Assembly (NCBI GenBank): GCA_900498245.1
Contig: LS998015.1
Location: 1,944,303 to 1,959,810, forward strand
DNA: 15,508 nucleotides
DNA from: Candidatus Zixiibacteriota bacterium
GTDB taxonomy: Bacteria > Zixibacteria > MSB-5A5 > GN15 > PGXB01
Direction of reading: 5' to 3'
A model generated the notes under the pieces. It made no database searches. It had not been told where the DNA came from and was given only the letters and a program-made list of their open reading frames with translations. Of the stretch, positions 1-7,635 are shown piece after piece. Every line of letters begins with the position of its first letter. Position 1 is the first letter of the stretch. The translations under genes and the position numbers were made by a program.

Positions 1-60
1 TGGTTCTGGGGAAAAAAGAGGATGTAGAGAATCTGAGGAAAAATTCCTGAAAAGCTATAT

Positions 61-498
61 TTAGCGGATCATCACCACGGCCAGCATCTTTTCGGGATCG
101 ACCAGATGCACCGTTTTCTGTTCCTGAACTATTCGGCCATAAAGAACATCCGGTCTGAGATCGGTTTCGGCCAATTCCACATCCCTGATGGCTCCGGGGG
201 TGGTCCGGATAATTTCTTCGGCGCTATCCACCACCAGCCCGATTTTTTTCCGTTGTTGCTCGACCACAATGACTCGATAATCGACGGAAGCAGAAGCCGA
301 AGTATTCAATAAAAATTGCCCCGGGTGAAAAACGCGGAGACGCCGGTTATTATATTTTATGAATTGTTCACCGTCGGCGGCGGGAGGTGTTTCGGCCCCC
401 TTGAAATTGACGATTTCCACGATATTCATCACATCGATGCCGAAGAAATACTCGCCCAATTTGAAACAAAGAAACTGAATCGGTTCGTTCTTTTTCAT
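61..498 (-). CDS. CheW-like chemotaxis/signalling coupling protein, divergent
   Basis: This 145-residue protein consists of a single CheW domain. CheW proteins are cytoplasmic SH3-like scaffolds that link the histidine kinase CheA to chemoreceptors. The N-terminus (FLCFKLGEYFFGIDVMNIVEIV, split as FLCFKLGEYF and GIDVMNIVEIV) matches the first CheW strands, and the 'IGLVVDSAEEII' stretch and the closing 'VHLVDPEKML' match the second half. The middle of the domain, where typical CheW has an N-L-R-G-like motif followed by P-v-i-D-L, is changed to YNNRRLRVFHPGQFL. No cheA, receptor or cheY gene lies nearby. It may therefore couple a different kinase, or work with partners encoded elsewhere. The start is the ATG at 498; no clear Shine-Dalgarno sequence precedes it, so the start rests on homology. 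It is the last gene before the left edge and lies 128 bp downstream of the DUF72 gene on the same strand. The family is fairly certain; the role is inference. Confidence 0.85.
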   Translation of the reverse strand: MKKNEPIQFLCFKLGEYFFGIDVMNIVEIVNFKGAETPPAADGEQFIKYNNRRLRVFHPGQFLLNTSASASVDYRVIVVEQQRKKIGLVVDSAEEIIRTTPGAIRDVELAETDLRPDVLYGRIVQEQKTVHLVDPEKMLAVVMIR

Positions 499-533
499 AA
501 TATTATTATCGTCAGATTTATCGATGCGGTTCT

Positions 534-539
534 ATTATA
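534..539 (-). promoter_or_regulatory. candidate -10 box (TATAAT) upstream of the CheW-like gene
   Basis: A perfect TATAAT on the minus strand lies about 36 bp upstream of the CheW-like start codon, inside the AT-rich 128-bp gap after the DUF72 gene. The region where a -35 box would sit is only a T-rich run, so no clear -35 hexamer accompanies it. It suggests the gene can be transcribed separately from DUF72, but the evidence is weak. Confidence 0.25.
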
Positions 540-626
540 TCTGATCCTATCCGCCAAAAAAATAAAAAAATCAATTCTTTAACTATCTCTTTATGCGTGG
601 CTCGCAACCAATTAAATAATAATACA

Positions 627-1406
627 TTACGCTTTGATATTATTGGCTGCATTAATTATCTCAATCATTCTTCGGGCCGTTGTCGGAGAATGACCGCTGT
701 AATGGTTATTGAAATAGGCATAGACTTCCCCCTTCTCGCGGGAAAATTCCTCCATCAAATCCGCCCACCATTTTAGATCCTCGTCATGGCTGAATCGCTC
801 ATAACTGAAATCCTCTTCGATCTTTTTGTGGTCGCCCAAGAATCTTATATACAGGAATCCCGAGGTAAATTCTGTCATTCGGGGCATCCAGGGATGGTCA
901 ATAAGGCAGAGACCAATTTCCCTCTCCCGCAGCCTCCGGTAAAATTCCGACTTCAGCCATTTTCTATTTCTCACTTCCACCGCCACCCGAGCGCCGTCAG
1001 GAATATCATCCAAAAGACCCTTTAAAACGGCATCATGATCGGAGGGATTGAAACTATAGGGGAATTGCAGAAGCAACGGTCCCTGTTTTTCTTCCAAATT
1101 TTTCATCACATCGATAAAAGCCATTAAATCTCTCCGCCGCGATTCCAGATCCCCTTCGTGAGTCACGGTCCGCGGAAATTTGGCCGTAAAAATGAAATCG
1201 GCGGGAGTGATTTTTTTCCAGTTTTTGACCATTTCAGGTGTCGGAATCCGATAAAAGGTGGCATCGATTTCAACGGTATCAAAGGCCGAGGTGTAAAAGC
1301 GCAGGAAATCTTTCGGGGAACAAAACTGGGGATAGAAATTTCCCAGCCAGTCGTTATAGCTGTATCCCGACGTCCCGATATGTATGGCGGCTCGTTTTTC
1401 TTTCAT
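627..1406 (-). CDS. DUF72 (YecE-like) TIM-barrel family protein
   Basis: This is a full-length DUF72 protein of 259 residues. The family (PF01904) has a TIM-barrel fold resembling a nuclease or xylose isomerase, but its biochemical role is not established. Family hallmarks appear in order: IGTSGYSYNDW at the N-terminus, then FDTVEIDATFYRIP, FIFTAKFPRTVTHEG, GPLLLQFPYSF, VAVEVRNRKW and the C-terminal YAYFNNHYSGHSP. I start it at the ATG ending at 1406. A TTG immediately upstream (1409) is in frame and could also serve. No good Shine-Dalgarno sequence is visible for either. It is divergent from the M29 aminopeptidase gene across about 120 bp. Nothing is broken or unusual in the frame. Confidence 0.9.
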   Translation of the reverse strand: MKEKRAAIHIGTSGYSYNDWLGNFYPQFCSPKDFLRFYTSAFDTVEIDATFYRIPTPEMVKNWKKITPADFIFTAKFPRTVTHEGDLESRRRDLMAFIDVMKNLEEKQGPLLLQFPYSFNPSDHDAVLKGLLDDIPDGARVAVEVRNRKWLKSEFYRRLREREIGLCLIDHPWMPRMTEFTSGFLYIRFLGDHKKIEEDFSYERFSHDEDLKWWADLMEEFSREKGEVYAYFNNHYSGHSPTTARRMIEIINAANNIKA

Positions 1407-1530
1407 CAATCGCTAAACAATCGATTCCGGGCAAAGTTCATTAATGAAGCCATAATTCCGGTCGCCGGCCATATTGCCATTCCCGGCAAAAAACCGTATT
1501 ATTAGCGATATTTAAAGAAGGGATAATCAT

Positions 1531-2658
1531 ATGAAAGATAAGCGCAATTCCACACTGGCGAAAAATCTGATAGACTACTCGGTCTCCCTGCAACCGGGCG
1601 AGGTGGTCTATGTTGAAATCAAGGGCAAAGAGACCCTGGAACTCGGCAAAGAGATAATTCGATACGCCGCCGAGAAAGGCGGGATGCCGTTCTGGTTTTA
1701 TAATGACGAATCGCTTCTGCGCCAGTTTCTTCTGACCGCCGGCGAGGAGCAGTTCCGCAAAATGGCCGATTTTCATCTCGAAATGATGAAACGTTCGGCG
1801 GCCTATATCGGACTGCGCGGCTCCGATAACCCTTTTGATCTGGCCGATATTCCCTCCAAGCAAATGGAAATGTTTCAGAAAATATTTTATAAGCCGGTTC
1901 ATCTGGAACAGCGGGTGAAACGGACCAAGTGGGTCGTCCTGCGTTATCCCAATAATGCCATGGCCCAACTGGCCGAGACCTCGCAGGAGAAATTCGAGGA
2001 TTTCTATTTTAATGTCTGTAATCTCGATTATGCCAAAATGTCCAAAGCGATGGATCCCCTGGTCGACCTAATGAAGAAAACCGACAAAGTGCGCCTCGTT
2101 TCCCCCGGCACCGATTTGACTTTCTCCATTAAGGGTATCGGCGTGGTCAAATGCGACGGCACCCGGAATATCCCCGACGGCGAAGTCTATACTGCTCCGG
2201 TTCGGGAATCGGTGAACGGCACCATCACCTATAATGCCCCCTCCCTGCACGAAGGATTCGTCTATAACAATATTTCCTTCACCTTCAAGAACGGCAAAAT
2301 AGTAAAAGCAACGTCGGCTTCATTTGAGGATAAACTCAACAAAGTCCTGGATACCGATGAAGGGGCCCGCTATATCGGGGAATTCTCCATCGGGGTGAAT
2401 CCCTTCGTTTTGCACCCCATGAAAGATACTCTCTTCGACGAAAAAATCCGCGGCTCCATTCATTTCACCCCGGGCGCCAGTTATGACGAGGCCCCCAACG
2501 GCAATAACTCCGCGATCCACTGGGATTTGGTTCTGATTCAGCGGAAAGATTACGGCGGCGGCGAGATTTATTTCGATGACAAATTGATTCGCAAGGACGG
2601 CGTTTTCACCGATCCCAAACTGGAGCAGGCTTTTTCCGAAGAGAATCTGCGCGCCTGA
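1531..2658 (+). CDS. M29-family metallo-aminopeptidase (AmpS/AmpT type)
   Basis: This is a 375-residue cytoplasmic aminopeptidase of the thermophilic metalloprotease family M29 (PF02073), which removes N-terminal residues from peptides using a two-metal centre. There is no signal peptide. The expected ligand pattern can be followed: Glu218 in NIPDGEVYTAP, Glu284 in YIGEFSIGVN, His311 in GSIHFTPGASY with Tyr318 close by, and His330 and Asp332 in AIHWDLV. The LFDEKIRG stretch before His311 is also typical. The family is usually around 370-410 residues, so this copy is complete. The start at ATG 1531 is supported by an AAGAAGGGA ribosome binding site about 8 nt upstream. The gene ends TGA followed at once by in-frame TAA. 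It stands alone on its strand and is closed by a strong terminator shared with the convergent LOG gene. Confidence 0.9.
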   Translation: MKDKRNSTLAKNLIDYSVSLQPGEVVYVEIKGKETLELGKEIIRYAAEKGGMPFWFYNDESLLRQFLLTAGEEQFRKMADFHLEMMKRSAAYIGLRGSDNPFDLADIPSKQMEMFQKIFYKPVHLEQRVKRTKWVVLRYPNNAMAQLAETSQEKFEDFYFNVCNLDYAKMSKAMDPLVDLMKKTDKVRLVSPGTDLTFSIKGIGVVKCDGTRNIPDGEVYTAPVRESVNGTITYNAPSLHEGFVYNNISFTFKNGKIVKATSASFEDKLNKVLDTDEGARYIGEFSIGVNPFVLHPMKDTLFDEKIRGSIHFTPGASYDEAPNGNNSAIHWDLVLIQRKDYGGGEIYFDDKLIRKDGVFTDPKLEQAFSEENLRA

Positions 2659-2668
2659 TAAAGCCGAT

Positions 2669-2702
2669 AAAAAAAAGACCGGATGTAATCCGGTCTTTTT
2701 TT
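2669..2702. terminator. bidirectional rho-independent terminator
   Basis: A perfect 8-bp GC-containing stem (GACCGGAT at 2677-2684 with ATCCGGTC at 2688-2695) encloses a 3-nt loop. It is flanked by an A-run on the left (2669-2676) and a T-run on the right (2696-2702). It therefore works as an intrinsic terminator on both strands: for the M29 gene ending at 2658 on the plus strand and for the LOG gene ending at 2718 on the minus strand. Confidence 0.9.
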
Positions 2703-2717
2703 ATGCTTCGATTATAT

Positions 2718-3383
2718 TTAAATGGCGATCGAGCGCCGCACTTTTTCGTAGCCCTCTTTAATAATTCGCACCACTTCATCCGGGCTGTCGGTCAGGGAAA
2801 ATAGTTTCAAGTCATCCTTCTCCAAAGTTCCGGTCCGAATCGGTCCGGAAAGGAGCCAGTCGATCAGGCCGCCCCAGAATTCCGAGCCGACCAGTACCAC
2901 CGGAAACTCGAATATTTTGTGAGTTTGCATGAGCGTCAGCGACTCGAACAGTTCATCCAGGGTCCCGAAACCGCCCGGCAAAATAACGAAAGCCGATGCG
3001 TATTTCACGAACATCACTTTCCGGGCAAAAAAGTATCGAAAATGAAGCGACAGGTCCTGAAAGTTATTTGGCTTTTGTTCCGTCGGTATTTCAATATTCA
3101 ATCCCACCGACTTGGAGCCCCCTTCCTGCGCCCCTCGATTCGACGCCTCCATAATTCCCGGACCCCCGCCGCTGATTATGGCGAAGCCGGCCTCGGACAG
3201 TTTTCGCGCAATAGTTCGGGCCATCTGGTAATATTTTGAATTCTCCGGCAGAACCGATGACCCGAAAATCGATACCGCCGGATGAAGGGTCCGGAGATTT
3301 TCATACCCGTCGACAAATTCCGACATGATGCGGAAGACCGACCAGGTGTCATCGTGGGATCCGTTGCGTTTTATTTCGTTCAT
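2718..3383 (-). CDS. LOG-family protein (TIGR00730-like; 'lysine decarboxylase-like')
   Basis: This 221-residue Rossmann-fold protein of the LOG family includes cytokinin-activating nucleoside 5'-monophosphate phosphoribohydrolases, long misnamed lysine decarboxylases. The signature PGGFGTLDE is at residues 136-144. The phosphate-binding SGGGPGIMEA is at 71-80, and Arg121-Lys122 lie in the family's conserved RK segment. The substrate in this bacterium is not known; release of a base from a nucleotide monophosphate is the family activity. The frame is open 102 codons further upstream, but that part overlaps the EamA gene and is not family-like, so I use the ATG at 3383. It is the last gene of the M20-SDR-EamA-LOG run, 68 bp after EamA, and ends just before the shared terminator. 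Confidence 0.88.
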   Translation of the reverse strand: MNEIKRNGSHDDTWSVFRIMSEFVDGYENLRTLHPAVSIFGSSVLPENSKYYQMARTIARKLSEAGFAIISGGGPGIMEASNRGAQEGGSKSVGLNIEIPTEQKPNNFQDLSLHFRYFFARKVMFVKYASAFVILPGGFGTLDELFESLTLMQTHKIFEFPVVLVGSEFWGGLIDWLLSGPIRTGTLEKDDLKLFSLTDSPDEVVRIIKEGYEKVRRSIAI

Positions 3384-3451
3384 AGTTTTTTCTACATCCC
3401 CGTTAAAAAGCTGCCTAATAATAATCGTCAAAAAACGAAAACTATCAAGGC

Positions 3452-4378
3452 CTACTTTATTTCGGTCATCAGCACGCCCCCGATAACTACTATTCCGCCG
3501 ATTATTAAAGATTGCGTAATCGGCTCCGAAAGCATCATGGCGGCCACCGCCGAGGCAATTATCGGCTGGATATTCTGGATTATGGCTACGCGGGATGCTT
3601 CCATATATTTCAGGACCCAGTACCAGAGAAAATAGGCCAGAATCGAGATCATCACGGCCATATACAGGACCGAAATCCATACTTGCCACGGCAGATGCCC
3701 CAATTCGGCGTTCCAGGCTCGATACAGGCCAAACGGGAAATAGACCATCGCTCCATATACCAAAGCCAGTCCGGTGGCTCTGAGAGCGCCGTATTGGCGC
3801 GCCAGAGGAATCCCGACTATCGTGCCGGTCGCCCAGGACAAAACCGAGATAACCAGAAGCAAATCTCCATAGAGATGTTCCGTCCCGAAGCGGATCTTCC
3901 CCCCGGCCATGACAATATAGACACCGATCAGGGCGATTATGATTCCGGTCACTTTGCGGATAGAAATCTTTTCCCCCAAAAAGATGACCGCGAGGACAAA
4001 AATGAAAAGGGGTGTCGTGGCGAACAGAAGCGCCCCGTGCCCGGCCGTAGTCATCGACTGACCGACCAGAAAAATCAACTGATTCATGGGAATAAGAAGA
4101 ATACCTACCACGAATATGCGGAGACGATCCCTCGCCGGAATTTTGACATTATTTCTTCTCAATCCCAATATAACTATATAGATTCCGGCGCAAATGGTGA
4201 AGCGGAGGAAGGCATAGACGAACGGGTCGATCTGATTCAGCCCCCACTTGGCCACAGGGTAGGCCAGCGATGAAATAAATTGGTGCAGAAATATGACGGC
4301 AAAAATGAATTTTACGGACGGCCGACCGCCCAATTCCTTAGCCGATTGCGCCGCGGCTGCAATAACCCTGTTATTCAT
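3452..4378 (-). CDS. EamA/DMT-superfamily transporter
   Basis: This is a 308-residue inner-membrane protein of the drug/metabolite transporter superfamily, with two EamA repeats and about ten predicted membrane segments. The first repeat holds FIFAVIFLHQFISSLAYPVA near the N-terminus and an FLRFTICAGIYIVILGL segment. The repeat boundary is marked by TTPLFIFVLAVIFLGEKIS, the typical end of a first EamA domain with its 'GE' turn. The second repeat ends with AMMLSEPITQSLIIGGIVVIGGV. Members export amino acids or other small metabolites; the substrate cannot be read from sequence. The ATG at 4378 is preferred over a TTG two codons upstream. No Shine-Dalgarno sequence is visible, and an AT-rich inverted repeat sits where one would be. 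It follows the SDR gene by 38 bp. Confidence 0.9.
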   Translation of the reverse strand: MNNRVIAAAAQSAKELGGRPSVKFIFAVIFLHQFISSLAYPVAKWGLNQIDPFVYAFLRFTICAGIYIVILGLRRNNVKIPARDRLRIFVVGILLIPMNQLIFLVGQSMTTAGHGALLFATTPLFIFVLAVIFLGEKISIRKVTGIIIALIGVYIVMAGGKIRFGTEHLYGDLLLVISVLSWATGTIVGIPLARQYGALRATGLALVYGAMVYFPFGLYRAWNAELGHLPWQVWISVLYMAVMISILAYFLWYWVLKYMEASRVAIIQNIQPIIASAVAAMMLSEPITQSLIIGGIVVIGGVLMTEIK

Positions 4379-4386
4379 ATTCAATT

Positions 4387-4417
4387 ATATATATCACAGC
4401 CACTTGACGATATATAT
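4387..4417. repeat. 9-bp AT-rich perfect inverted repeat between SDR and EamA genes
   Basis: ATATATATC (4387-4395) and GATATATAT (4409-4417) form a perfect inverted repeat with a 13-nt spacer. It begins at the SDR stop codon and ends 8 nt before the EamA ATG. In the minus-strand transcript it would fold over the place where the EamA ribosome binding site should be. It lacks a following U-run, so it is not a standard terminator. A translation-control hairpin or a regulator site are both possible. Confidence 0.4.
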
Positions 4418-5208
4418 TAAAGCAATCCTTTATAAGAACCGCCGTCGACCTGAATAGAGGTGCCGGTTATAAAAGCCGCCTTTTCCGAGGCCAGGAAGGT
4501 TATCAGAGCCGCCAATTCTTCGGGCTTGCCCAGCCGCCCCGCAGGAATGGTCGCCCGCCAGGATTGATAGGCCTCTTCCACGCTCTTTCCGGTTGCAGCC
4601 GAAATATTTTCCGCGAGGCCCTTGAGGCGTTCCGTATCGGTAAATCCGGGACATACGGTATTGATCGTAATTCCGAAAGGGGCCGTCTCGTTCGCAATCG
4701 ATTTGGCAAAACCGGTCACGCCTGCCCGGAGAGTATTGGAAATAATCAAATTCTCCAGCGGCTGTTTCACCGCCACCGATGTAATAAAAATAATTCTCCC
4801 CCATCGCGATTTCATCATATCAGGGATCACGGCGCGGGACAGATTGATGGCCGAGAAAAGGGTCAAATGGGCAGCCTTCTCCCATGCTTCTTTACTGTGA
4901 TTCAGAAATGGTCCGGGCGGCGGGCCTCCGGCATTGACAACCAGGATATCGATTCTGCCCAGTTCTGCGGTGGCATCGCGCGTCACCTTTTCCGCCATTC
5001 CCTCGATCGATAAATCACCCACGACTATGGCCGGGCGAAATCCGGTTTTTTCTTTTATCCTGGCTGAAGCTTTTTCTAAATTGGCCGCGCTTCGCGAATT
5101 TATGGCGACCTTCGCGCCTTCGGCGGCTAACGCCAGAGCCGTGGCGAATCCCAGACCGGCCGAGGCCCCGGTCACCAGGGCGGTTTTGCCCGTTATTCCC
5201 AGATCCAT
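4417..5208 (-). CDS. SDR-family oxidoreductase-like protein with altered catalytic site
   Basis: This 263-residue Rossmann-fold protein belongs to the short-chain dehydrogenase/reductase superfamily and resembles 3-oxoacyl-ACP reductase-like SDRs. The cofactor motif TGASAGLG is at residues 13-20 and NAGG at 92-95. The C-terminal GTSIQVDGGSYKG is typical of FabG-like SDRs. The usual Ser (Ser144) is present. At the positions of the catalytic Tyr and Lys of the YxxxK motif, 13 and 17 residues later, it has Ser157 and Arg161. An SDR subgroup with an imperfect tetrad is known (the BKR-like SDR group), so this is probably a subgroup trait, not decay. It may not be a standard reductase. The ATG lies 2 nt after the M20 stop codon, suggesting translational coupling. 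Confidence 0.88.
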   Translation of the reverse strand: MDLGITGKTALVTGASAGLGFATALALAAEGAKVAINSRSAANLEKASARIKEKTGFRPAIVVGDLSIEGMAEKVTRDATAELGRIDILVVNAGGPPPGPFLNHSKEAWEKAAHLTLFSAINLSRAVIPDMMKSRWGRIIFITSVAVKQPLENLIISNTLRAGVTGFAKSIANETAPFGITINTVCPGFTDTERLKGLAENISAATGKSVEEAYQSWRATIPAGRLGKPEELAALITFLASEKAAFITGTSIQVDGGSYKGLL

Positions 5209-5210
5209 AA

Positions 5211-6575
5211 TTATTTCACCCGGGCCAATTCATCAATCAGCGCCAAGGCGCTGTAACAGCCGCGTTCGAAATCTTTCACCGAAAAGCGCTCGTTCGGGGA
5301 ATGGGCGTTGTCATCGTTCTGGCCCCACCCCAACAAAAGGGTATCGGCCCCGAGGACATTTTTAAAGGTGCCGACAACCGGAATTGAGCCGCCTTCCTTA
5401 ATATAAACCGGCTCCTTTCCGAATCCCTTCTTTATCGCTTTGCCGGCGGCCGCCAGCCAGGGGCCATCGGTTGGCACCACCACGCCCGGGGCACCACCGT
5501 GCTTGATGACCTCACAGGTGACATACTTGGGGCAAATCTTTTTGATATATTTCTCTGCCTTATTGCAGATATCATTCGGCTTCTGGTGGGGCACCAGGCG
5601 CATGGTAATTTTGCAGGAGGCCCATGACGGAATAATGGTCTTGCCTCCTTCGCCCTGATAACCGCCGGTGATGCCGTTGATATCGAGAGTCGGACGGCTC
5701 CAGATCTGCTCCAGGGTGCTGTATCCCTTTTCGCCATGAATTCCCTTCGACCCGGTTTTAGCCAGAAAGTCCTTGACGGTAAACGGCAGTCTTTTTATCT
5801 GCTTCTTTTCCCAGGCCGTAATCGGTTTGACGTCTTTGTAAAAGCCGGGGATGGCCACTTTGCCGTTCTTATCATGCAATTTGGCGATTATTTCGCTCAA
5901 AACGTTGATCGGGTTCGCGATGGCGCCGCCGAAAGAACCGGAATGGAGATCGCGATTCGGCCCGGTAACTTTCACTTCGACAAAGCCGAGTCCCCTGAGT
6001 CCATAGGTTACCGCAGGAATATTCTTGCCGTACTGAGCGGTATCAGAGACCACGACGATATCGGCTTTGAGCAATTCGGCGTTTTCCTTAATGAACTGCT
6101 CGGTATGCTCGGAGCCAGATTCCTCTTCGCCCTCAAACATGAATTTGAGATTGACCGGGAGAGGAGTCGAGGTCGCCGTATAGGCCTCGACCGCTTTCAG
6201 GTGGGTGAACAGTTGCCCTTTGTCATCGGTCGTTCCCCGCCCCATGATATATTCTCCGACCAAAGTCGGCTCGAACGGCTTGGTTTTCCAGAGGTCGAGC
6301 GGGTCGACCGGCTGGACATCGTAATGGCCGTAGTAGAGGACGGTAATATTTTTGGGCGAGGTCATTAGACTGCCATAGACCACGGGATGCCCCTGAGTCG
6401 GGATTATGCGGGACTCGATTCCGATTCGGGTCATATGGTTCGCCAGCCATTCGGCGCAGGCCTTGATATCCGGCTTGTGCTCGCTTCGGGCGGAAATCGA
6501 CGGAAATCGTAGAAAATCGAATAATTCGTCTAATCTCTGGTCTTTCTTGTCATCGAGAAAGTTTTTCGGGTCCAT
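5211..6575 (-). CDS. M20-family dipeptidase (CN2/PepV-like metallopeptidase)
   Basis: This 454-residue zinc peptidase of family M20 is close to the carnosine dipeptidase-like (CN2) group, which hydrolyses dipeptides and short peptides in the cytoplasm. The metal site is complete: His84 and Asp86 in YYGHYDVQP, Asp117 in GRGTTDDKG, the base/ligand pair Glu151-Glu152 in EGEEESGS, Asp178, and His425 in NDDNAHSPNERF. The dimerisation domain contains GPNRDLHSGSFGGAIANP, including the conserved His that completes the partner active site. There is no signal peptide. The ATG at 6575 has a GGAG ribosome binding site 5 nt upstream. It is the first gene of the minus-strand run that continues into SDR, EamA and LOG. 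It is divergent from the first DUF1573 gene across 232 bp. Confidence 0.92.
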   Translation of the reverse strand: MDPKNFLDDKKDQRLDELFDFLRFPSISARSEHKPDIKACAEWLANHMTRIGIESRIIPTQGHPVVYGSLMTSPKNITVLYYGHYDVQPVDPLDLWKTKPFEPTLVGEYIMGRGTTDDKGQLFTHLKAVEAYTATSTPLPVNLKFMFEGEEESGSEHTEQFIKENAELLKADIVVVSDTAQYGKNIPAVTYGLRGLGFVEVKVTGPNRDLHSGSFGGAIANPINVLSEIIAKLHDKNGKVAIPGFYKDVKPITAWEKKQIKRLPFTVKDFLAKTGSKGIHGEKGYSTLEQIWSRPTLDINGITGGYQGEGGKTIIPSWASCKITMRLVPHQKPNDICNKAEKYIKKICPKYVTCEVIKHGGAPGVVVPTDGPWLAAAGKAIKKGFGKEPVYIKEGGSIPVVGTFKNVLGADTLLLGWGQNDDNAHSPNERFSVKDFERGCYSALALIDELARVK

Positions 6576-6742
6576 ATTTGCTCCAATTTTATGCTAATAT
6601 TGAATTCCTGATATTAATTCGGCCCCAGTCGGCGGCTTGGCCCGATCATATTGCCAACCGCGGGCGGGACGGCCGGGTCGCATCATAATAGTGACAACCT
6701 CTCTAAAAATCAATAAGATATAGAGTTATCTACGAAAAATTG

Positions 6743-6770
6743 TTGCCTTTTGGGGGGAACTATTTATTAT
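6743..6770 (+). promoter_or_regulatory. candidate sigma70-type promoter of the first DUF1573 gene
   Basis: TTGCCT (6743-6748) and TATTAT (6765-6770) are separated by 16 bp, matching 4 of 6 and 5 of 6 consensus positions. They lie about 40 bp upstream of the ATG at 6808, in the 232-bp divergent gap. A second TATAAT (6779-6784) follows closely but has no partner -35. The rest of this gap shows no recognisable gene. Confidence 0.4.
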
Positions 6771-6807
6771 TCCCAATTTATAATTAAATAACAGCGAGGA
6801 CGAAGGA

Positions 6808-7509
6808 ATGAAATTTGTTAAGATGACGGGCATCCTATTTTTTCTTATGGTTTCCACAAGTTATGCTGAGTCGGCAATAGAACTGGTTCCCGATTCCATT
6901 AATTTCGGTATCGTGCCGGCCAAATCGAATTTCTATCAAAAAGTGATTCTGAAATCGGTCGGTACCGATACCCTTGTGATTGACAGCATCAATCCGGTTT
7001 GCGATTGTATCAAAATGCCTCTGGACAAGACTATCCTCCCCCCCGGCGACAGCACCGTGTTCGAGGTCTCGTATGCGTCGGAGGAAATCGTCGGGGAGAG
7101 AAATCGCTGGCCGTATATCTATTACAACAGGATCAACGAAGCCAAGAGATTGCCGATCCGGGCCTTTATGGTGAGCAACCTGAGCGCCTTGCGCCCGATC
7201 TATGTGACCCCTTTTCGAATTATGGCCTCACAATTCGGCGATGCCAAAGTGACGGAATTTCCGTTCTTCATTGTCAACGAGACCTCCGATACCATTCCGC
7301 TGCGCCTTCTTTACACCGACAATGAATATTATAGTCTCGATTTTCCGGTTTTTGTCCCGGCCAAGAGTCGGGCCGAAGGCAAAATCATTCTCAACGAGAA
7401 GGGATTGGAAAGCGAGTTTGAAAAATCATTCACCTTCGAATTTATTAATTCCCGATCCGAGGCCAAAAATTATTCCGTCCCCGTCATCAGGAAAATCTAT
7501 AAAAAATAA
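6808..7509 (+). CDS. secreted DUF1573 protein with Cys-Asp-Cys motif
   Basis: This is a 233-residue protein with a classic signal peptide (hydrophobic GILFFLMVS core, likely cleaved after SYA at residue 20), so it acts outside the cytoplasm. The mature part starts with a DUF1573 (PF07610) Ig-like domain. It holds the framing motifs INFGIVPAKS, the C-x-C site Cys65-Asp-Cys67 in NPVCDCIKM, and PPGDSTVFEVSY. A second beta-rich half follows. No function is established for DUF1573; paired cysteines in an exported domain would be compatible with a disulfide or a redox or metal site. It is the most divergent of the three tandem paralogues: it has CDC where the others have UGC and CGC, and no TNEG segment. 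A GAGG/AAGGA ribosome binding region precedes the ATG. No terminator is evident before the next gene. Confidence 0.85.
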   Translation: MKFVKMTGILFFLMVSTSYAESAIELVPDSINFGIVPAKSNFYQKVILKSVGTDTLVIDSINPVCDCIKMPLDKTILPPGDSTVFEVSYASEEIVGERNRWPYIYYNRINEAKRLPIRAFMVSNLSALRPIYVTPFRIMASQFGDAKVTEFPFFIVNETSDTIPLRLLYTDNEYYSLDFPVFVPAKSRAEGKIILNEKGLESEFEKSFTFEFINSRSEAKNYSVPVIRKIYKK

Positions 7510-7537
7510 GGAGTTATGTCACCTATCGAGGAAATTC

Positions 7538-7565
7538 TTGACAGAAGCCATAATATGGTTAGATT
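7538..7565 (+). promoter_or_regulatory. candidate sigma70-type promoter of the Sec-type DUF1573 gene
   Basis: A perfect TTGACA (7538-7543) is followed after 16 bp by TAGATT (7560-7565; 4 of 6 matches to TATAAT). The start codon at 7636 lies about 70 bp downstream. This suggests the middle DUF1573 gene can be expressed apart from the first one. Confidence 0.45.
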
Positions 7566-7635
7566 TAATCGTAATCAGTATAAATAGATGGGAAAATGAC
7601 GAAATAGAGATATATGCTGGTATAAAGGAATTGTT

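Noticed and set aside
36-48. A 5-bp hairpin (AGGAA/TTCCT) after the CheW-like gene as a terminator.
   Set aside because: The stem is short and AT-rich and the T-rich stretch on the minus strand does not follow directly; too weak to call.
3384-3689. A 102-codon upstream extension of the LOG protein.
   Set aside because: It overlaps the EamA coding region in another frame and its composition does not resemble the LOG family; the ATG at 3383 gives the normal family length.
3512-4273. A 253-codon open frame on the plus strand opposite the EamA gene.
   Set aside because: Antisense shadow of a clear membrane transporter gene; the translation is rich in charged and polar residues without family motifs.
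5736-6368. A 210-codon open frame on the plus strand opposite the M20 peptidase.
   Set aside because: The opposite strand carries a complete metal-site motif set; the shadow frame has none.
7516-7587. A 23-codon open frame after the first DUF1573 gene with AAGGAG two nt before its ATG.
   Set aside because: The spacing is too short for a good ribosome binding site, the peptide has no recognisable feature, and the segment contains the promoter candidate for the next gene.
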